64,000 bases of DNA from Streptococcus infantis (GTDB lineage: Bacteria; Bacillota; Bacilli; Lactobacillales; Streptococcaceae): assembly GCF_021497965.1 (NCBI RefSeq), contig NZ_CP046525.1:372001-436000 (forward strand). Reading direction: 5' to 3'. The translations under genes were made by a program, and so were the position numbers. Shown here piece after piece: positions 27,428 to 37,725 of this stretch (position 1 is the first letter of the stretch; each line of letters starts with the position of its first letter). The notes beneath the pieces were generated by a model that saw only the letters and a program-made list of their open reading frames with translations, had not been told where the DNA came from and did not search any database.

Positions 27428-29530
27428 ATGAATAACAACTTTAATAACTTTAACAACATGGATGATTTGTTTAACCAATTGATGGGTGGTATGCGTGGAT
27501 ACAGTTCTGAAAATCGTCGTTATTTGATTAACGGTCGTGAAGTAACACCTGAAGAATTCGCGATTTACCGTCAAACAGGTCAACTTCCTAGCGAAGGAAG
27601 TGATCAAGCTCAGTACGTTCAAGGGAAAGGTATGAAACAAGACGGTATTCTTGCAAAACTTGGACGTAATTTAACTGCTGAAGCTCGTGAAGGGAAGCTA
27701 GATCCGGTTATTGGACGTAACAAGGAAATTCAAGAAACTTCTGAAATTCTTTCTCGTCGTACAAAAAACAATCCAGTTCTTGTCGGTGATGCTGGTGTTG
27801 GTAAAACTGCTGTAGTAGAAGGCCTTGCACAAGCTATTGTGAATGGTGATGTTCCAGCAGCAATCAAGAACAAAGAAATCATTTCAATTGATATTTCTGG
27901 ACTTGAAGCTGGTACTCAATACCGTGGTAGCTTTGAAGAAAATATTCAAAACTTGGTAAACGAAGTCAAGGAAGCTGGGAATATTATCCTCTTCTTCGAC
28001 GAAATTCACCAAATCCTTGGCGCAGGTAGCACAGGGGATGGTCAAGGATCTAAAGGACTTGCTGATATCTTGAAACCAGCTCTTTCACGTGGGGAATTGA
28101 CCGTGATTGGTGCAACAACTCAAGATGAATATCGTAATACAATCTTGAAAAACGCTGCTCTTGCTCGTCGTTTCAACGAAGTAAAAGTTAATGCACCATC
28201 TGCTGAAGATACTTTCAAAATTCTCCAAGGGATCCGTGATCTTTATCAACAACACCACAATGTTATCTTGCCAGATGAAGTATTGAAAGCGGCTGTTGAT
28301 TACTCTGTTCAATATATTCCACAACGTAGCTTGCCTGATAAGGCTATCGACCTTGTTGATGTGACAGCTGCTCACTTGGCAGCACAACACCCAGTGACAG
28401 ATGTACATGCTGTGGAACATGAAATTGAAGAAGAAAAAGCTAAACAAGAAGCTGCAGCTGCTAAAGAAGATTATGAAGCAGCTTTAAATGCAAAAGTTCG
28501 TATCGAAGAACTTGAAAAGCAAATTGCTAACCATACAGAAGATCACAAGGTTACAGCGACTGTAAATGACGTAGCTGAGTCTGTAGAACGTATGACAGGT
28601 ATTCCTGTTTCACAAATGGGTGCAACTGATATTGAACGTTTGAAAGATATGGGCCACCGTTTGCAAACTAAGGTTATCGGTCAAGACAAGGCTGTTGAAG
28701 CCGTTGCCAAAGCGATTCGTCGGAACCGTGCAGGTTTTGATGAAGGAAATCGCCCAATCGGTAGCTTCCTCTTTGTAGGACCTACTGGTGTTGGTAAAAC
28801 AGAATTGGCTAAACAATTGGCACTTGATATGTTCGGTACTAAAGATGCCATCATTCGTTTGGACATGTCAGAATACAGTGACCGCACAGCCGTTTCTAAA
28901 TTGATTGGTACAACAGCTGGTTATGTTGGTTATGATGACAATAGCAATACTTTGACAGAACGTGTTCGCCGTAACCCTTACTCAATCGTCCTTCTCGACG
29001 AAATTGAAAAGGCTGACCCTCAAGTGATTACTCTTCTTCTTCAAGTATTGGATGATGGTCGTTTGACAGATGGTCAAGGTAACACTGTAAACTTCAAGAA
29101 TACTGTGATTATCGCAACTTCAAACGCAGGATTTGGCTATGAAGCGAACTTGACAGAAGATGCAGACAAACCAGAATTGATGGATCGTTTGAAACCTTAC
29201 TTCCGTCCAGAATTCCTCAATCGTTTCAACGCTGTGATTGAATTCTCACACTTGAGCAAAGAAGATCTTTCTAAGATTGTTGATTTGATGTTGATTGATG
29301 TTAATAAGACTCTTTCTAAGAAAGAAATCGACTTGGCAGTGAGCGATGCAGCCAAAGAATACATGACTGAAGAAGGTTATGATGAAGTCATGGGTGTTCG
29401 TCCTCTCCGTCGTGTGGTTGAACAACAGATTCGTGATAAAGTGACAGATTTCCATTTGGATAATCTTGATGCTAAACACCTAGAAGCTGATATGGAAGAT
29501 GGTATTTTGGTCATTCGTGAAAAAGCCTAA
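27428..29530 (+). CDS. clpL: ATP-dependent Clp chaperone ClpL
   Basis: This HSP100-type disaggregase protects against heat and other stress and works mostly without ClpP. The 700-residue protein starts with an Asn-rich tail ([21 protein letters not shown]) typical of ClpL. The first AAA domain has Walker [14 protein letters not shown] near residue 118 and Walker [10 protein letters not shown] near 185; a middle coiled segment follows; the second has [12 protein letters not shown] near 450. No ClpP-binding IGF/L loop is obvious to me. CtsR-type sites precede it. Confidence 0.94.
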   Translation: MNNNFNNFNNMDDLFNQLMGGMRGYSSENRRYLINGREVTPEEFAIYRQTGQLPSEGSDQAQYVQGKGMKQDGILAKLGRNLTAEAREGKLDPVIGRNKEIQETSEILSRRTKNNPVLVGDAGVGKTAVVEGLAQAIVNGDVPAAIKNKEIISIDISGLEAGTQYRGSFEENIQNLVNEVKEAGNIILFFDEIHQILGAGSTGDGQGSKGLADILKPALSRGELTVIGATTQDEYRNTILKNAALARRFNEVKVNAPSAEDTFKILQGIRDLYQQHHNVILPDEVLKAAVDYSVQYIPQRSLPDKAIDLVDVTAAHLAAQHPVTDVHAVEHEIEEEKAKQEAAAAKEDYEAALNAKVRIEELEKQIANHTEDHKVTATVNDVAESVERMTGIPVSQMGATDIERLKDMGHRLQTKVIGQDKAVEAVAKAIRRNRAGFDEGNRPIGSFLFVGPTGVGKTELAKQLALDMFGTKDAIIRLDMSEYSDRTAVSKLIGTTAGYVGYDDNSNTLTERVRRNPYSIVLLDEIEKADPQVITLLLQVLDDGRLTDGQGNTVNFKNTVIIATSNAGFGYEANLTEDADKPELMDRLKPYFRPEFLNRFNAVIEFSHLSKEDLSKIVDLMLIDVNKTLSKKEIDLAVSDAAKEYMTEEGYDEVMGVRPLRRVVEQQIRDKVTDFHLDNLDAKHLEADMEDGILVIREKA

Positions 29531-29550
29531 ATCAAGGTTTTGTGAATCAA

Positions 29551-29585
29551 AAAAGGAACCAGCTGAAAAGCTGGTTCTTTTTTTG
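29551..29585. terminator. Bidirectional terminator, clpL / luxS
   Basis: AAAAGGAACCAGCT pairs with AGCTGGTTCTTTT around GAAA with one near-terminal imperfection, with T runs on both strands. It lies between convergent clpL and luxS. Confidence 0.88.
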
Positions 29586-30068
29586 TTAAATGACATGACG
29601 CTCAAAAGCATCGTCTGAAATTCCTTGTTCAAGAATCAATTTTGCCCACTCCTTAGCAGAGAAAAGGCTATGATCCTTGTAGTTACCACAAGACTCAATG
29701 GTTGTTCCAGGAACATCTTCCCAAGTTGTAGTCTCAGCGATTTCCTTTAGTGAATCCTTTATGACAGCAGCAATTTCAGCGCTAGTATGACGTCCCCACA
29801 TAATCATATGGAAACCTGTACGACAACCAAATGGGGAACAATCAATCATACCATCAATGCGAGTACGGATGAGCTTAGCTAAGAGGTGCTCAATTGTATG
29901 AAGTCCAGCGGTTGGGATAGAGTCCTCATTTGGTTGAACCAATCGGATATCAAAGTTAGAAATGATATCTCCTTTTGGACCTGTTTCTTCTCCGATTAAA
30001 CGGACATAAGGTGCTTTAACAATGGTGTGGTCAAGTTCAAAACTTTCAACAATAACTTCTTTTGTCAT
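29586..30068 (-). CDS. luxS: S-ribosylhomocysteine lyase (autoinducer-2 synthesis)
   Basis: LuxS cleaves S-ribosylhomocysteine to homocysteine and DPD, the precursor of autoinducer-2, within the activated methyl cycle. The 160-residue protein has the metal-binding HTIEHLLA motif, GCRTGF, and a later Cys in ESCGNYKDH. The start at 30068 ([14 protein letters not shown]) follows AAAGGAAATACT; five codons upstream are not conserved. It is transcribed leftward towards clpL, and its promoter lies in 30069-30199, divergent from aliA. Confidence 0.96.
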   Translation of the reverse strand: MTKEVIVESFELDHTIVKAPYVRLIGEETGPKGDIISNFDIRLVQPNEDSIPTAGLHTIEHLLAKLIRTRIDGMIDCSPFGCRTGFHMIMWGRHTSAEIAAVIKDSLKEIAETTTWEDVPGTTIESCGNYKDHSLFSAKEWAKLILEQGISDDAFERHVI

Positions 30069-30199
30069 AGTATTTCCTTTCAACTTTCTTCTTTCATTAT
30101 ATCATAAAGATTTATTTGATAATTGTCAAAAAAAGAACTTTGTATCAGATATTTATTGAAAAGTTAGAAATAGGAAAAAATATTTTCAAATCAATTTGA

Positions 30200-30214
30200 A
30201 AAATTCTGAAAATT
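30200..30214 (+). promoter_or_regulatory. CodY box upstream of aliA
   Basis: AAAATTCTGAAAATT differs from the CodY consensus at two positions and ends 3 bases before the -35. It is the same form as the box before ilvB. Confidence 0.7.
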
Positions 30215-30217
30215 GTA

Positions 30218-30246
30218 TTGACACTTGGCGAAAAAGGGACTATAAT
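30218..30246 (+). promoter_or_regulatory. Consensus promoter of aliA
   Basis: TTGACA at 30218-30223 and TATAAT at 30241-30246 have a 17-base spacer: a perfect sigma-A match. Confidence 0.88.
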
Positions 30247-30273
30247 GTATAAAAAGTCATAAAGGAGTTTATT

Positions 30274-32250
30274 ATGAAATTTTCAAAAGTAATGGCCCTA
30301 GCAGGGGTGACTCTGTTAGCGTCAGGTGTTTTGGCAGCTTGTTCAGGTTCGAGCGCAAAAGGTGGAAATACGTTTTCTTACGTGTATGAAACTGACCCAG
30401 ACAACCTCAACTATTTGACAACTGGTAAAGCTGCAACTGCTAATATCACTAGTAACGTCATCGATGGTTTGATGGAAAATGACCGCTACGGAAACTTTGT
30501 GCCATCAATGGCAGAAGACTGGTCTGTATCTCAAGATGGTTTGACTTATACCTATACAATTCGTAAAGATGCTAAATGGTATACTTCTGAAGGTGAGGAG
30601 TACGCAGCTGTGAAAGCTCAAGACTTTGTAACAGGTCTTAAATATGCAGCTGATAATAAATCAGAAGCCCTTTATCTCGTCCAAGATTCTATTAAGGGTC
30701 TGGATGCATATGTGAAAGGTGAAGTTAAAGACTTTTCTGAAGTTGGAATCAAGGCAATTGATGATCAGACAGTTCAATACACTTTGAACAAACCTGAAAG
30801 CTTCTGGAACTCTAAAACAACTATGGGTGTTCTTGCACCGGTCAATGAAGAATTCCTTACTTCAAAAGGAAGTGACTTTGCCAAAGCAACTGATCCAAGC
30901 AGTATCCTTTATAATGGTCCTTTCTTGTTGAAATCATTGGTAGCTAAATCTTCAGTAGAATTTGAAAAAAATCCAAACTACTGGGATAAGGACAATGTTC
31001 ATATTGATAAAGTAAAACTTTCATTCTGGGATGGTCAAGACAATAACAAACTTGCAGAAACCTTTAAAGATGGTGGTTTCTCAATGGCTCGTCTCTTCCC
31101 AACCAGTGCAAGTTATCCTGAACTTGAAAAAGAATTTAAAGACAATATTGTTTATACACCTCAAGATTCTTCAACTTACTTAATTGGTACCAATATTGAT
31201 CGTCAGTCTTACAAGTACACTTCTAAGACTACAGATGAACAAAAGACATCAACTAAAAAAGCTCTCCTTAACAAAGACTTCCGTCAAGCCCTTGCTTTTG
31301 GTTTTGACAGAACAGCTTATGCTTCTCAAGTAAACGGAGAAAGTGGAGCAACAAAACTTCTTCGTAACTTGTTCGTACCACCAACATTTGTTCAAGCAGA
31401 TGGTAAAAACTTTGGTGATTTAGTCAAAGAAAAATTGGTAACTTATGGTGACGAGTGGAAAGATGTCAATCTGGATGACGCTCAAGACGGTCTTTACAAC
31501 CCTGAAAAAGCAAAAGCAGAATTTGCTAAAGCTAAGACAGCTCTTCAAGCAGAAGGTGTTCAATTCCCAATTCACTTGGATATGCCTGTTGACCAAACAA
31601 GTACTACAAAAGTACAACGTGTTCAATCATTAAAACAATCACTTGAAGCAACATTAGGAGCTGACAATGTTGTCATTGACATTCAACAACTTCAAAAAGA
31701 TGAAGTCTTAAATGTTACCTACTTTGCTGAAACAGCTGCTGGAGAAGATTGGGATCTTTCAGATAACGTTGGTTGGTCACCAGACTATATCGACCCATCT
31801 ACTTACCTTGATATCATCAAACCGTCTGTAGGTGAAAATACTAAGACTTATCTAGGATTTGATTCTGGTACAAACAACGCCGCTGCCAAACAAGTTGGTT
31901 TGGAAGATTACGAAAAGATGGTTGTTGAAGCCGGAAACGAAAACACTGATATTTCAAAACGTTATGATAAATATGCTGCAGCTCAAGCTTGGTTGACAGA
32001 TAGTGCATTGATTATTCCAACAACTTCTCAAACTGGACGTCCAATGTTGTCTAAGATGGTGCCATACACACTTCCATTTGCTTACTCAGGTAACAAAGGA
32101 ACAAGTGAAGCCCTCTTGTACAAATACCTTGAACTTCAAGATAAACCAGTAACTGCTGATGAATATCAAAAAGCTCAAGATAAATGGAAGAAAGAAAAAG
32201 AAGAATCTAATAAAAAAGCGCAAGAAGATCTTGCAAACCATGTCAAATAA
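30274..32250 (+). CDS. aliA: Oligopeptide-binding lipoprotein AliA
   Basis: This lipid-anchored peptide-binding protein serves the Ami oligopeptide permease (encoded elsewhere) and supplies peptides for nutrition and signalling. The 658-residue protein has a lipoprotein signal with the lipobox LAAC (Cys near residue 23) and a full SBP_bac_5 domain (YETDPDNLNYL, TKVQRVQSLKQS). The N-terminus and overall sequence are those of pneumococcal AliA. The promoter is consensus and carries a CodY box. It is directly flanked by luxS upstream and pbp1a downstream, with no capsule locus. Confidence 0.92.
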   Translation: MKFSKVMALAGVTLLASGVLAACSGSSAKGGNTFSYVYETDPDNLNYLTTGKAATANITSNVIDGLMENDRYGNFVPSMAEDWSVSQDGLTYTYTIRKDAKWYTSEGEEYAAVKAQDFVTGLKYAADNKSEALYLVQDSIKGLDAYVKGEVKDFSEVGIKAIDDQTVQYTLNKPESFWNSKTTMGVLAPVNEEFLTSKGSDFAKATDPSSILYNGPFLLKSLVAKSSVEFEKNPNYWDKDNVHIDKVKLSFWDGQDNNKLAETFKDGGFSMARLFPTSASYPELEKEFKDNIVYTPQDSSTYLIGTNIDRQSYKYTSKTTDEQKTSTKKALLNKDFRQALAFGFDRTAYASQVNGESGATKLLRNLFVPPTFVQADGKNFGDLVKEKLVTYGDEWKDVNLDDAQDGLYNPEKAKAEFAKAKTALQAEGVQFPIHLDMPVDQTSTTKVQRVQSLKQSLEATLGADNVVIDIQQLQKDEVLNVTYFAETAAGEDWDLSDNVGWSPDYIDPSTYLDIIKPSVGENTKTYLGFDSGTNNAAAKQVGLEDYEKMVVEAGNENTDISKRYDKYAAAQAWLTDSALIIPTTSQTGRPMLSKMVPYTLPFAYSGNKGTSEALLYKYLELQDKPVTADEYQKAQDKWKKEKEESNKKAQEDLANHVK

Positions 32251-32255
32251 AAGAA

Positions 32256-32286
32256 AGTGGAGTTAGTGATTAACTCCACCTTTTTT
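32256..32286 (+). terminator. Terminator of aliA
   Basis: GTGGAGTTA pairs with TAACTCCAC around a GTGAT-type loop and is followed by CTTTTTT. Confidence 0.85.
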
Positions 32287-32291
32287 ACGCT

Positions 32292-32325
32292 AAAAAACCT
32301 AGGAAACTATTCCTAGGTTTTTTTT
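32292..32325. terminator. Terminator of pbp1a (bidirectional)
   Basis: AAAAAACCTAGGAA pairs with TTCCTAGGTTTTTT around ACTA. It ends just before the pbp1a stop codon. Confidence 0.88.
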
Positions 32326-32327
32326 GA

Positions 32328-34472
32328 TTATTGTTGTCCTTGAGGATTTGGATTTTGTCGAGGATTTTGTTGAGGAGGTTGATTCGTATTTGGTACCGAA
32401 GGATTTTGGGTGGTATTAGAGTTAGTAGCTTCAGTGACAGAGGATTGGTTTTCTGTTGTTGCATTTGAAATTTCTGTAATAGGTTGTTGAGGAGTTTGAG
32501 TTATCCAATTATTACGTGCACCATTCTTAAAGATGTAATCTCCACTTCTATAGAGTCCTTCAGGCATTGTCCAATCACCTGGATGATCATCTTCTGATAA
32601 GTATTCCATCATTGAGCGGTAGATATTGGCCGCTACTCTAAATCCATCTCCTTTGATTGGAGTGAGGCGATTTGAATAACCTGTCCAAACAGCCATTGAA
32701 TATTTGCGGGTATATCCTACAAACATTTCATCAGGTGCGACATAATCGTATCTCTTAATGTAATTTTCAATTTCATCATCTGTATAGTTAGATGTACCAG
32801 TTTTACCAGCTTGTGGAAGCCATGAAATATAAGCATCTCGACCTATACCAGAGTATAATACTGTTTTCATCATTTCTGTCATCATGTAGGCGGTTGTTTC
32901 TTTCATAGCACGAGTACCTTGATCAGAGAACTCTTTTGAACTACCGTCACTGAAGACAATTTTATTGATGTACATTGGTTTATAATAGATACCACCGTTA
33001 GCGAAAGCAGCATAGGCAGCAGCCATTTTCTCACTACTTGCACCGTACTGTTTACCTGATTCGGTTGTATTACTTGAAATAGCATTGACGTAAAGCATAG
33101 AGGGGTAATCTATGCCGAGTCCGTTTAAGAATGTTTTTGCTTTTTCTAGTCCAACTTTTTCGAGTGTTTCTACAGCTGGAACATTTCGAGATTGTTGAAT
33201 GGCAGTTTGTAGTGTAATATTGCCATAATAGCCACGATCCCAGTTATAAACGGGAGTGTTAGTACCAGGAAAGTTATATGGTACATCCTTTACCATATAT
33301 GCAGTAGAATCATAAATATCATACTCTAATGCAGGGGCATAATCTGTGATTGGTTTCATGGTAGAACCCCAGTCACGGTTAGTTTCAACGGCTTGGTTAA
33401 TACCGAAAGATACGTTACTAGCTTGGTGACGAGAACCAAGCTGTGCGATGACTTTGCCATTTGTAACGTCAACGATAGTAGAAGCAGCCTGGATTTCATC
33501 ATCAGGATAATTTACATACTCATCAGTATTGTAAACATCCCAGAGTCGTTTTTGAACGTCTTGGTCCACGTTAGTATAGACATCCATACCAGTAGTTAAA
33601 AGATTGTAACCTGTTTCGTTTTCAACTTGTTCAATGACTTCTTTGAGGTAATTGTCTAAATATGGAGGATAACTGTTGCTACTTTTGAGGCTTTGTAAAC
33701 CATCAGTGATTGGTGTGTTGATAGCTGTTTCGTATTGCTCAGCTGTCAGATAACCTTGTTTTTGCATCTCTGATAGGACTAGATTACGACGTTCAGTAGC
33801 TTCTTCTGGATGGGAATAAGGATCGTATTGGTTTGGTGCTTGAGGCATGCCAGCGAGCAGTGCAAGTTGTGGAATAGATAAGTCTTTTAAATCTTTACCA
33901 TAGTAGTTTTGCGCAGCAGTCTGCATACCATAGTTACCATTTGACATGTATACTTTATTGATGTAATATGTCAAAATTTCTTGTTTGGTTGCAGTTCTTT
34001 CTAGCTGGATGGCTAACCATGCTTCTTGGGCCTTACGAGAGATAGTTTGATCTGACGAAGATGTTGAGAAATATGTTAATTTAATCAACTGCTGGGTCAA
34101 GGTTGAACCACCTTGAAGACCGTTGCTTCGAAGATTTCGTAAGAAGGCGCCCATGATACGGATGCTATCAATCCCTCTGTGGTTGAAAAAACGATGGTCT
34201 TCAATAGAGACAATTGCATTAACAAGATTTGTTGGAATTTCACTACTTTGAGCATTTACACGACGCTCCGCACCTAAGTCTGCAATCAATTCATTTTTAC
34301 TGTCGTAAATTTTACTTGAAGTTGTTGCGACTAGTTTGCTTTCCGTAAGTTCAGGCGCTTTAGATGCATAATAGAAGAAGACACTTCCACCGATTAGTAT
34401 CGAAGCGATAAAGGCAGCTAAGATTCCAATTCCTAGATATTTAGCAATGCGCCAGATAAGTTGTTTATTCAT
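32328..34472 (-). CDS. pbp1a: Class A penicillin-binding protein 1a
   Basis: This bifunctional glycosyltransferase/transpeptidase polymerises and cross-links peptidoglycan. The 714-residue protein has a short cytoplasmic tail, one membrane helix (about 11-35), the glycosyltransferase domain (Glu91 in SIEDHRFF) and the transpeptidase with S370-TMK, S428-RN and K557-TG, all intact. The tail after about 665 is Gln/Asn/Pro-rich. Numbering matches pneumococcal PBP1a exactly to at least residue 577. It overlaps the recU end by 8 bases. Residues 574-577 read RYDY. Confidence 0.95.
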   Translation of the reverse strand: MNKQLIWRIAKYLGIGILAAFIASILIGGSVFFYYASKAPELTESKLVATTSSKIYDSKNELIADLGAERRVNAQSSEIPTNLVNAIVSIEDHRFFNHRGIDSIRIMGAFLRNLRSNGLQGGSTLTQQLIKLTYFSTSSSDQTISRKAQEAWLAIQLERTATKQEILTYYINKVYMSNGNYGMQTAAQNYYGKDLKDLSIPQLALLAGMPQAPNQYDPYSHPEEATERRNLVLSEMQKQGYLTAEQYETAINTPITDGLQSLKSSNSYPPYLDNYLKEVIEQVENETGYNLLTTGMDVYTNVDQDVQKRLWDVYNTDEYVNYPDDEIQAASTIVDVTNGKVIAQLGSRHQASNVSFGINQAVETNRDWGSTMKPITDYAPALEYDIYDSTAYMVKDVPYNFPGTNTPVYNWDRGYYGNITLQTAIQQSRNVPAVETLEKVGLEKAKTFLNGLGIDYPSMLYVNAISSNTTESGKQYGASSEKMAAAYAAFANGGIYYKPMYINKIVFSDGSSKEFSDQGTRAMKETTAYMMTEMMKTVLYSGIGRDAYISWLPQAGKTGTSNYTDDEIENYIKRYDYVAPDEMFVGYTRKYSMAVWTGYSNRLTPIKGDGFRVAANIYRSMMEYLSEDDHPGDWTMPEGLYRSGDYIFKNGARNNWITQTPQQPITEISNATTENQSSVTEATNSNTTQNPSVPNTNQPPQQNPRQNPNPQGQQ

Positions 34473-35064
34473 TTGTTTTACCACCTAGTAAATGTTGTTT
34501 GACGATATCGAGATAAGGTATTTGAGGAAAGGCTTGTTGTTCAATTACAAAACCGTGCTCTCGAATATAATCAAGCGGCATTGATTTTTTCCCCATATCC
34601 TGACGATAAAAACGGATGAGGTCAATTGCCGGTAATAAATACGTTTCCTGATAAGAAGAAAAATGGATCAAGACGAAGCAAATTCCTTTTTGTTTAAGGA
34701 CCTGTTCCATATGCTGAATCTGATGAGAATGGAAGTTCTTCATCGGAAAAGCTCTTTTTTGTTTAGTTTCCTTGGCTTCGAAATCGATATAAAATCCTTC
34801 ATAAACACCCGAGTAGTCAGTTGTTGATGCCTGTCTAAAATAGGCTTCGACAATTTTAGCACGACTCCGCTGAGGATAGTCGACTCGTACAATTTGAATC
34901 GGGGTTGGCTTTTTATGAATGACTGCCATTCCATGTGAGAGATAGTAGTCGTTCGTAGCGTTGATCATCTTTTCAAAACTCATTCCCCGATTTGCGAAAT
35001 TTTTAGTTTGAGGTAGGGAAGTTTTGCTTGATTTAGATGAAAGTTTATGTGGATAGTTGACCAT
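34465..35064 (-). CDS. recU: Holliday junction resolvase RecU
   Basis: RecU cleaves Holliday junctions and helps chromosome segregation. The 199-residue protein shows [11 protein letters not shown] near residue 26 and the nuclease core [18 protein letters not shown] near 80, with the acidic residues and K present, then HSHQIQHM. The start has an excellent RBS (AAGGAGGAT). Its end overlaps the start of pbp1a (ATGAATAA), so the two are coupled, a long-conserved pairing in streptococci. Confidence 0.95.
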   Translation of the reverse strand: MVNYPHKLSSKSSKTSLPQTKNFANRGMSFEKMINATNDYYLSHGMAVIHKKPTPIQIVRVDYPQRSRAKIVEAYFRQASTTDYSGVYEGFYIDFEAKETKQKRAFPMKNFHSHQIQHMEQVLKQKGICFVLIHFSSYQETYLLPAIDLIRFYRQDMGKKSMPLDYIREHGFVIEQQAFPQIPYLDIVKQHLLGGKTNE

Positions 35065-35131
35065 AATCCTCCTTATTGGTACAATAACATCACTCTATTA
35101 TACCACAAAGGTCTTTAGAAAGGGTGAAAAA

Positions 35132-35659
35132 ATGCATACAGCCTTGGTTTTGGGATACTCAGCTTTTGATTTGGGATTATTTAATGAAAAGGATATTCGT
35201 TTAAAAATCATTAAAAAAGCTATCCGTAGAGACTTGGAAAGATTAGCTGAAGAAGGATTGAAATGGCTAGTGTTTACGGGGACTCTTGGATTTGAACATT
35301 GGGTTTTAGAAGTTGCTAAGGAAATGAAAGAAGATTATGGATTTCAACTAGCGACTATTTTTGACTTTGAAACACATGGATCAAATTGGAATGAGGCCAA
35401 TCAAGTTAAATTGAGTGATTTTAAACAGGTTGATTTTATTAAGTATGCTTACCCTGCCTATGAGCATAAAGGTCAATTGAGAGACTATCAGATTTTTTTG
35501 CTCGAAAGTACAGATGGGGCCTACCTTTTTTATGACGAAGAAAATGAAACAAAACTGAGATTTTTTTACGAACTGATGAAAAAGAAAGACAACTATATTA
35601 CAAAAATATTAACATTTGAGGATTTAAATGAAGTGGCCGAAAATTTTTCCGAAAATTGA
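35132..35659 (+). CDS. YpsA-like (DUF1273) SLOG-family protein
   Basis: The 175-residue soluble protein belongs to the YpsA/DUF1273 family of the SLOG superfamily, whose Rossmann-like fold is thought to bind a nucleotide-like ligand. Visible marks are [17 protein letters not shown] at the start and [21 protein letters not shown] near 47. In B. subtilis YpsA is linked to cell division. Here it sits just before gpsB, as in related genomes. The start at 35132 is set by AGAAAGGGTG; 25 codons upstream are not conserved and contain promoter sequence. Confidence 0.8.
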   Translation: MHTALVLGYSAFDLGLFNEKDIRLKIIKKAIRRDLERLAEEGLKWLVFTGTLGFEHWVLEVAKEMKEDYGFQLATIFDFETHGSNWNEANQVKLSDFKQVDFIKYAYPAYEHKGQLRDYQIFLLESTDGAYLFYDEENETKLRFFYELMKKKDNYITKILTFEDLNEVAENFSEN

Positions 35660-35728
35660 GGCTTTGACCTTGCTTTTTGTTTGCTTTTTTTTATATAATA
35701 ATACTAGTAACTGAGAATGGAGAGAGAC

Positions 35729-36064
35729 ATGGCAAGCATTATTTTTACAGCAAAGGATATTTTTGAACAGGATTTTGGAAGAGAAGTACGTGGATACAGT
35801 AAAGCAGAGGTAGATGAATTCTTAGATGACGTTATCAAGGACTATGAAACCTATGCAGCGTTGGTTAAATCACTACGTTTGGAAGTCGCAGAGTTGAAAG
35901 AAGAATTGGCGAACAAACCTCAAGTAGCACCTGTATCTGTTGCTTCTGAACCTGCAGATCTTGGAAGCACAACTTCTATGACCAATTTTGATATCTTGAA
36001 ACGCTTGAATCGTCTTGAAAAAGAAGTATTTGGCAAACAAATCGTAGAAAATTCTGATTTCTAA
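35729..36064 (+). CDS. gpsB: Cell division regulator GpsB
   Basis: This DivIVA-like coiled-coil protein coordinates septal and peripheral peptidoglycan synthesis with StkP and PBPs. The 111-residue protein has the conserved N-terminal membrane-binding domain ([35 protein letters not shown]), a coiled segment to about residue 65, a variable linker, and a short C-terminal trimerisation helix ([16 protein letters not shown]). The start at 35729 follows GGAGAGAGAC. It lies directly upstream of rnpB. Confidence 0.95.
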   Translation: MASIIFTAKDIFEQDFGREVRGYSKAEVDEFLDDVIKDYETYAALVKSLRLEVAELKEELANKPQVAPVSVASEPADLGSTTSMTNFDILKRLNRLEKEVFGKQIVENSDF

Positions 36065-36076
36065 GAATCATACAGT

Positions 36077-36473
36077 TGTGCAATTTTTGGATAATCGCGT
36101 GGAGAGTTTATCTTTTCATGAGGAAAGTCCATGCTAGCACAGGCTGTGATGCCTGTAGTGTTTGTGCTAGGCGAAACCATAAGCCTAGGGACGAGAAATC
36201 GTTACGGCGAGTGAATAGACTAAGTTTTCGGATATGTTTTAGTAGCTCTGAAAGTGCCACAGTGACGAAGTCTCTCTGGAAACAGAGAGAGTGGAACGCG
36301 GTAAACCCCTCAAGCTAGCAACCCAAATTTTGGTCGGGGCATGGAGTACGCGGAAACGAACGTAGTACTCTGACTGCTAGCAGCTTCTAGCTGTTAGTGG
36401 TAGACAGATGATTATCGAAAGAAGTGGTCCTAGTCGCTTCTGGAACAAAACATGGCTTATAGAAAATTGCATA
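36077..36473 (+). ncRNA. rnpB: RNase P RNA, B type
   Basis: The catalytic RNA that trims tRNA 5' ends. The 5' TGCAATTTT (36079) pairs with AAAATTGCA (36463), forming P1. Conserved blocks are visible: GAGGAAAGTCC near 36120, AGGCGAAACC near 36170, a GAGTGAATAGA segment, GTGGAACGCGGTAAACCCC near 36290, the AGTACGCGGAAACG region, and ACAGATGATTATCGAAA near 36405. The layout is the B type of low-GC Gram-positives. The ends are approximate. Confidence 0.95.
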
Positions 36474-36475
36474 TA

Positions 36476-36517
36476 GGTTGGGGCTGAGAAATTTTCTCAA
36501 CCTCATTTTTTAAAGGT
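36476..36517 (+). terminator. Terminator of rnpB
   Basis: GGTTGGGGCTGAGAAA pairs imperfectly with TTTTCTCAACC and is followed by TCATTTTTTAA. Confidence 0.7.
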
Positions 36518-36546
36518 GAACAAGAGAAAGGTCTTTAAAGACTGAC

Positions 36547-37725
36547 ATGAAACAAACATTTAACTTAATAGCGACTGCTGCAGCAGGCTTAGAGGCTGTT
36601 GTAGGTCGTGAAGTGCGTGCACTTGGCTATGATTGTCAAGTTGAGAATGGTCGCGTTCGCTTTGAAGGAGATGTAAAGGCAATTATCGAAACTAATTTGT
36701 GGCTACGAGCTACAGATAGGATCAAGATTGTTGTTGGGACTTTTCCCGCAAAAACATTTGAAGAGCTTTTTCAAGGAGTTTTTGCCTTAGATTGGGAAAA
36801 CTATCTTCCACTCGGAGCACGTTTCCCAATCTCTAAGGCTAAGTGTGTCAAATCAAAACTTCATAACGAACCTAGTGTCCAGGCTATTTCTAAAAAGGCA
36901 GTTGTCAAGAAATTGCAGAAACATTATGCTCGACCAGAAGGTGTTCCTCTGATGGAAAATGGTCCAGAGTTTAAAATAGAGGTATCGATTCTTAAAGACA
37001 TCGCGACTATCATGATTGACACAAGTGGCTCTAGTCTTTTCAAACGAGGTTATCGTACTGAAAAAGGTGGTGCTCCTATTAAAGAGAACATGGCAGCAGC
37101 AATTCTGCAATTATCAAACTGGTATCCTGATAAACCCTTGATTGATCCGACCTGCGGTTCAGGAACCTTCTGTATTGAGGCAGCTATGATTGCTCGTAAT
37201 ATGGCGCCAGGCTTACGCCGTTCCTTTGCTTTCGAGGATTGGAACTGGGTTAGCGACCGGTTAATTCAGCAAATTCGTACAGAAGCTAGCAAGAAGATTA
37301 ATCGTGAAATTGAGCTAGACATCATGGGCTGTGATATCGATGGCCGCATGGTGGAAATTGCTAAAGCAAATGCTCAGGTTGCGGGAGTTTCTAAGGATAT
37401 CCACTTTAAGCAGATGCGCGTGCAGGATTTGCGAACGGACAAGATCAATGGAGTTATTATTTCGAATCCACCGTATGGAGAACGCTTGTCAGATGATGCA
37501 GGAGTAACCAAGCTCTATGCTGAGATGGGAGAAGTATTTGCCCCCCTTAAAACATGGAGTAAATTTATCCTGACTAGTGATGAAGCTTTTGAAAGTAAAT
37601 ATGGTAGTCAGGCAGATAAAAAACGGAAACTCTATAACGGTACCTTGAAAGTTGATTTATATCAATATTTTGGTCAACGAGTGAAAAGACAAGATGTCAA
37701 ATTAGAAAGGAATGCAAATGAGTAA
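36547..37725 (+). CDS. rlmL: 23S rRNA guanine-N2 methyltransferase, RlmL/YpsC-type
   Basis: This SAM-dependent methyltransferase is the short form that lacks the RlmK half of the E. coli fusion protein. The 392-residue protein has an N-terminal THUMP domain, a SAM-binding motif [13 protein letters not shown] near residue 201 and the catalytic SNPPYGERL near 310, which fits N2-methylation of a guanine in 23S rRNA. It overlaps mapZ by 8 bases (ATGAGTAA), so the two are coupled. It follows rnpB. Confidence 0.85.
   Translation: MKQTFNLIATAAAGLEAVVGREVRALGYDCQVENGRVRFEGDVKAIIETNLWLRATDRIKIVVGTFPAKTFEELFQGVFALDWENYLPLGARFPISKAKCVKSKLHNEPSVQAISKKAVVKKLQKHYARPEGVPLMENGPEFKIEVSILKDIATIMIDTSGSSLFKRGYRTEKGGAPIKENMAAAILQLSNWYPDKPLIDPTCGSGTFCIEAAMIARNMAPGLRRSFAFEDWNWVSDRLIQQIRTEASKKINREIELDIMGCDIDGRMVEIAKANAQVAGVSKDIHFKQMRVQDLRTDKINGVIISNPPYGERLSDDAGVTKLYAEMGEVFAPLKTWSKFILTSDEAFESKYGSQADKKRKLYNGTLKVDLYQYFGQRVKRQDVKLERNANE

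Noticed and set aside
36076-36318. An 80-codon open frame after gpsB
   Set aside because: It lies inside rnpB; the RNase P RNA conserved blocks and pairing explain the sequence.
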